Source: Chloroflexota bacterium (GTDB lineage: Bacteria; Chloroflexota; Dehalococcoidia; Lucifugimonadales; UBA3495). From it: a stretch of 64,000 nt of DNA. The position numbers and the translations under genes were made by a program. Positions 61,684 through 64,000 of the stretch are shown here, piece by piece; position 1 is the first letter of the stretch; every line of letters begins with the position of its first letter. The stretch covers positions 62,001 through 126,000 of the forward strand of contig VXTR01000068.1 of NCBI GenBank assembly GCA_009837355.1. The letters run 5' to 3'. Under the pieces are notes generated by a model. It did not search any database, had not been told where the DNA came from, and was given only the letters and a program-made list of their open reading frames with translations.

Positions 61684-62169
61684 ATGATTATCCTTACCGA
61701 CGAACCCCTGGACCCGGTGGCCGTTACCGATTCGGTACGCGGCGACGGCAACGGCGCGGTGGTTACCTTCCTCGGCACCACTCGCGATAACTTCGGTGGT
61801 AAAACCGTCACCCGGCTGGAGTATGAAGCCTACGACGTGATGGCCGTCAAGAAGCTGCACGAAGTGCGGGATAGCTTGCGCGTTGACTACGGCATAGAGG
61901 ACATCGCCATTGCCCACCGCACCGGACGGGTAGATGTCGGGCACATCAGCCTGGTGGTGTCTGTGGCCTCCCCGCACCGGGTGGTTGCATTTGAGGCGTG
62001 CCACGAGGCGGTGAACCGCATCAAGACCATCGTGCCCATTTGGAAGAAGGAATGGTTTGCCGACGGCTCCCGATGGGTCGCCTGCGAAGACCACGAATTT
62101 ACCGACGAAGCTGAGCGCCGGCACGCTCACGCTGGGCGGCGGCACGCGGTTGGCGCGGCGGATGATTAG
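61684..62169 (+). CDS. moaE: Molybdopterin synthase catalytic subunit MoaE
   Basis: 161 aa. MoaE marks: VVTFLGTTRDNFGG near residue 25-38, LEYEAYDVMAVKKL near 44-57, IEDIAIAHRTGRVDVGHISLVVSVASPHR near 74-102 and IWKKEWFADGSRWV near 119-132 with the catalytic Lys pair. The large subunit of molybdopterin synthase moves sulfur from MoaD to precursor Z. It is convergent with rimM with 6 bases between stops. No other moa genes are in view. Confidence 0.93.
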   Translation: MIILTDEPLDPVAVTDSVRGDGNGAVVTFLGTTRDNFGGKTVTRLEYEAYDVMAVKKLHEVRDSLRVDYGIEDIAIAHRTGRVDVGHISLVVSVASPHRVVAFEACHEAVNRIKTIVPIWKKEWFADGSRWVACEDHEFTDEAERRHAHAGRRHAVGAADD

Positions 62170-62175
62170 GGTCGC

Positions 62176-62766
62176 TCAGCGTAGGCCATCCAGCAAGTGC
62201 ACCAGTACCCTGCCTGATGTCAGGTCAATCTCTCTGACCACCTGCGAGATGGCGGGCAGAAGCAGTTCGCCGCCGGACTCCGACTTCACCACGTACACGT
62301 CGTTGCTGCCGGTAACCAGCACCTCTTCAACCCGTCCCAGGCTCTCACCCTGGTCGCTGACCACCGTCAGCCCGACCAGTTGGTAGTGGTAATATTCCCC
62401 CGGCTGCAGTTCAGACTCGGCGCCGGTGGCAGCGTACAGCCATTCGCCGGTGAACTCGCGGGCGGAGACGCCGTCGTTCAAACCTTCCAGTCCCAGGATG
62501 GCGTACCCGTCAGGCAGAGGTCGGTAAGAATCAACGGTTCTTGATTCGCCGGCCAGGGTCAGCGAACTGCCGGACCGGAACCGGCTGGGATTGTCGGAAT
62601 AAGGCTGAATTCTGAGGGAGCCGTCTAGCCCGTGGGCTCGAATCACGCGGCCTACTACAACACTCCCCTCGGGAGGTTTTGGGTCGTCCGTGGTGGCGGC
62701 GTTGACGAATCTGGCCCGGCCACCAACTGGCCTGCGGTAACGCCGGACGCGCTGACGCTCAGACAA
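62176..62766 (-). CDS. rimM: 16S rRNA processing protein RimM
   Basis: 196 aa with a TTG start at 62766 that overlaps the khpA stop; no ATG is in place, so the first 35 residues are the least certain. VVVGRVIRAHGLDGSLRIQPYSDNP (near residue 37) is the RimM N-domain signature; the PRC-barrel domain begins near GEYYHYQLVGL and ends DLTSGRVLVHLLDGL. RimM assists 30S assembly and binds S19. The order rpsP-khpA-rimM is the usual ribosomal operon. Confidence 0.9.
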   Translation of the reverse strand: MSERQRVRRYRRPVGGRARFVNAATTDDPKPPEGSVVVGRVIRAHGLDGSLRIQPYSDNPSRFRSGSSLTLAGESRTVDSYRPLPDGYAILGLEGLNDGVSAREFTGEWLYAATGAESELQPGEYYHYQLVGLTVVSDQGESLGRVEEVLVTGSNDVYVVKSESGGELLLPAISQVVREIDLTSGRVLVHLLDGLR

Positions 62767-62986
62767 TCTCCAGGACTGCCCGGGTGCCGTCCTTGACGGC
62801 AGCGACCCTGAGTAGAACTCGCATCGCTTGGGCCACCCGGCCCTGACGCCCGATGACCTTGCCCTTGTCTTCCGGGGCTACTTCCAGGCGAATTACAATC
62901 TGATCGCCTTCGTCGGACTCGGTAACCCGAACCGCTTCGGGGTTAGACGTGAGCGACTGGGCGATGAACTCAATCAGCTCTTTCAT
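62759..62986 (-). CDS. khpA: KH-domain RNA-binding protein KhpA
   Basis: 75 aa from the ATG at 62986, inside the end of rpsP (17-base overlap). The KH motif VIGRQGRVAQAMRVLL near residues 44-59 with the central GRQGR loop, and the flanking ELIEFIAQSL, identify the small KH protein of the rpsP operon (UPF0109). It binds RNA with little sequence preference in other bacteria. The 8-base overlap with rimM supports coupled translation. Confidence 0.9.
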   Translation of the reverse strand: MKELIEFIAQSLTSNPEAVRVTESDEGDQIVIRLEVAPEDKGKVIGRQGRVAQAMRVLLRVAAVKDGTRAVLEIV

Positions 62987-63239
62987 CGGCGTGTACCTTG
63001 TCGAAAATGCCGTTGAAATCGAAGATGCGGCGTACCGGATCGGATGGCTGAGCGCCCTTGCGCAGCCAATCGACTGCTCGTTGTTCATCAAGCGTTACTG
63101 CCGGCGGGTCCGCCATGGGGTCGTAGTGGCCGATGCCATCAATGTAAGCGCCGTCGCGAGGGTTGCGTTTTTCTGTGACGACGATCCGGTAGTAGGGGCG
63201 ACCTTTCTTCCCCACTCTCCGCAGGCGAATCCGTAGCAT
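62970..63239 (-). CDS. rpsP: 30S ribosomal protein S16
   Basis: 89 aa. MLRIRLRRVGKKGRPYYRIVV at the start (shown only as opening motif of the family), then RDGAYIDGIGHYDPM and ERAVDWL-like RAVDWLRKGAQPSDPVRRI are S16 signatures. The protein stabilises the 16S 5' and central domains in the small subunit. It is first of rpsP-khpA-rimM. A promoter at 63278-63306 lies close upstream, with a larger structured region beyond it. Confidence 0.95.
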   Translation of the reverse strand: MLRIRLRRVGKKGRPYYRIVVTEKRNPRDGAYIDGIGHYDPMADPPAVTLDEQRAVDWLRKGAQPSDPVRRIFDFNGIFDKVHADERAD

Positions 63240-63277
63240 TTCAACTCCGTCTGATAATTTACGATTCTGACACTATC

Positions 63278-63306
63278 AATTTAGGGTTTTGTGCCGATTT
63301 TGTCAA
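63278..63306 (-). promoter_or_regulatory. Proximal rpsP promoter
   Basis: TTGACA (63306-63301) and TAAATT (63283-63278) with a 17-base spacer on the minus strand. The predicted start near 63271 gives a leader of about 32 bases before the rpsP ATG. So rpsP can be transcribed without the upstream structured region. Confidence 0.6.
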
Positions 63307-63382
63307 ACGACGGATGGAATCCGGGTCAAGGTTCTCGAAATAGACTGCTTGGACAGCGCTGACCCGGACACCGGTGCAGATT

Positions 63383-63602
63383 AAAAGGGTATCGGGCCCA
63401 GACTGGACCTTTGGCTTGCCGCCCGATGCTCCCAAAACCTTGGGGCGACGGTAGACACTGGTCTGGGCCCGACTAACGGGCTAATTACCGTGTTTGAAAA
63501 AGCGTTGACGCTAAGCGGTGCTCACCCCGTCGTGTCCAGACTGGTGCCTACCATCGCCCCAGCATGTTAAACTGTGTTCCATTAGCCATCACCTCCTTTC
63601 TC
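63383..63602 (-). ncRNA. Structured leader or small RNA with alternative hairpins
   Basis: Three related arms lie in order C (63534-63560), B (63442-63468) and A (63394-63403) as read on the minus strand. B and C pair over 27 bases with 22 matches and only transition differences; B can instead pair with A through GGGCCCAGAC/GTCTGGGCCC. The A-B stem is followed on the minus strand by GATACCCTTTT, a terminator-like end. The two pairings exclude each other. Together with a leader ORF that covers arm C, this has the geometry of an attenuator. No known RNA family is recognised. Confidence 0.5.
63511..63582 (-). CDS. Putative 23-codon leader peptide
   Basis: The ATG at 63582 is preceded by AGAAAGGAGGTGAT, which is complementary to the whole 3' end of 16S rRNA and is the strongest ribosome site in the window, 9 bases from the start. 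The ORF begins MEHSLTCWGDG and ends GVSTA, then TAG. It spans arm C of the structured region. Codons show no run of a single amino acid that would name an effector; it holds one Cys-Trp pair. Real translation is likely, function inferred. Confidence 0.55.
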   Translation of the reverse strand: MEHSLTCWGDGRHQSGHDGVSTA

Positions 63603-63629
63603 AAAGTTCCGCACTGCGGTTGGGGCAAA

Positions 63630-63657
63630 TTTATCAGGCGGTGTACTGCGTTGTCAA
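63630..63657 (-). promoter_or_regulatory. Distal promoter of the structured leader
   Basis: TTGACA (63657-63652) and GATAAA (63635-63630) with a 16-base spacer on the minus strand. The start would be near 63623, about 40 bases before the leader ATG. It is back to back with fmt, which starts at 63699 on the other strand. Confidence 0.6.
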
Positions 63658-63698
63658 GCCATCCTCAGCACGAGTACGAAGCGCGTTCGGTAGAATCC

Positions 63699-64000
63699 AT
63701 GCCTTGGCGCGTCGTATTCATGGGCACGCCGGCTTTCGTAGTACCGACGCTGGATGCGTTGTGGGCTGACCCATCGGTCGAAGTGGTGGCCGCTTACACT
63801 CCGCCGGACCGCCGGCGGGGACGCGGCCAGGTTTTTGAGGCCACGCCTGTAAAACAGCGTGCCCTGGAGCTGGACATTCCGGTTGAGCAGCCGGCCACCT
63901 TGCGAAACTCCGACGCAGTAGGACGGCTGGCGTCATACACGCCGGACGTTATCGTGGTGGCCGCATACGGCCGGCTGCTGCCTGCGGACGCGCTGGCGAT
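63699..64000 (+). CDS. fmt: Methionyl-tRNA formyltransferase, 5' part
   Basis: Open from the ATG at 63699 to the window edge (100 codons seen). WRVVFMGTPAFVVPTLDAL at residues 3-21 and YTPPDRRRGRGQ near 48-59 are typical of the N-terminal formyltransferase domain; DVIVVAAYGRLLP near 84-96 lies just before the tetrahydrofolate site. It formylates initiator methionyl-tRNA. The catalytic Asn-His-Asp part is outside the window. It is divergent from the rpsP leader. Confidence 0.93.
   Translation, partial: MPWRVVFMGTPAFVVPTLDALWADPSVEVVAAYTPPDRRRGRGQVFEATPVKQRALELDIPVEQPATLRNSDAVGRLASYTPDVIVVAAYGRLLPADALA

Noticed and set aside
63588-63601. Plus-strand ATCACCTCCTTTCT equals the 3' end of 16S rRNA
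   Set aside because: No further 16S sequence precedes it. Its reverse complement is a perfect ribosome site for the 23-codon ORF, which explains the match better.

Overview
The window is about 62-65 percent GC and almost fully coding. Gene content points to a Chloroflexota bacterium, probably an aerobic Dehalococcoidia/SAR202-like lineage: flavin (luciferase-like) monooxygenase paralogues, a B12 salvage operon, a hopanoid operon, DUF1800/DUF1501 pairs and a Rieske oxygenase occur together. That placement is inferred from gene content; no rRNA is present to test it.

Layout. 1-3750: NHL-repeat protein, DUF1501 and DUF1800 genes on the minus strand, preceded by a 630-base gene-free stretch with a near-consensus promoter and a 62-base tandem repeat. 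4381-12543: small metabolic genes, an orphan DNA methyltransferase, a thioredoxin-reductase-like protein, two metal-dependent hydrolase or lyase families, a copper nitrite reductase lipoprotein and an aminotransferase. 12544-20318: a minus-strand cobalamin operon (unknown gene, cobB, cobO, cobT, cobS, cbiB, cobD, cobC-like) led by a clear cobalamin riboswitch and an intrinsic terminator. 20362-26210: asparaginase, ftsH, hflK, hflC. 26223-35933: peptidases, hydrolases, two flavin monooxygenases and an Mrr-type nuclease. 36632-45971: citrate synthase, two histidine-rich envelope proteins, a second DUF1800-DUF1501-NHL module, a short-chain dehydrogenase and a Rieske oxygenase. 46017: tRNA-Ser(UGA). 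46114-60004: a long minus-strand run carrying hopanoid synthesis (polyprenyl synthase, hpnH, hpnG, hpnA, shc, yjbQ-like, hpnC, hpnD, hpnE) and a tail of sugar/nucleoside enzymes. 60143-64000: M20 peptidase, moaD-moaE, rimM-khpA-rpsP and the start of fmt.

How the parts work together. The cobalamin genes amidate, adenosylate and complete corrinoids rather than build the ring, which fits salvage under B12 feedback. The hopanoid genes would take farnesyl diphosphate to squalene, cyclise it, then attach and trim an adenosyl side chain. FtsH with HflK/HflC is the usual membrane protein quality-control complex.

The least explained signals are: a structured leader with a 23-codon ORF and mutually exclusive hairpins upstream of rpsP; a strong promoter firing into a tandem-repeat RNA region upstream of DUF1800; a dispersed 22-28 base palindrome in four copies; two paralogous DUF1800/DUF1501/NHL modules lacking export signals; a MoaD that ends two residues past its Gly-Gly; and the non-hopanoid tail of the hopanoid operon.
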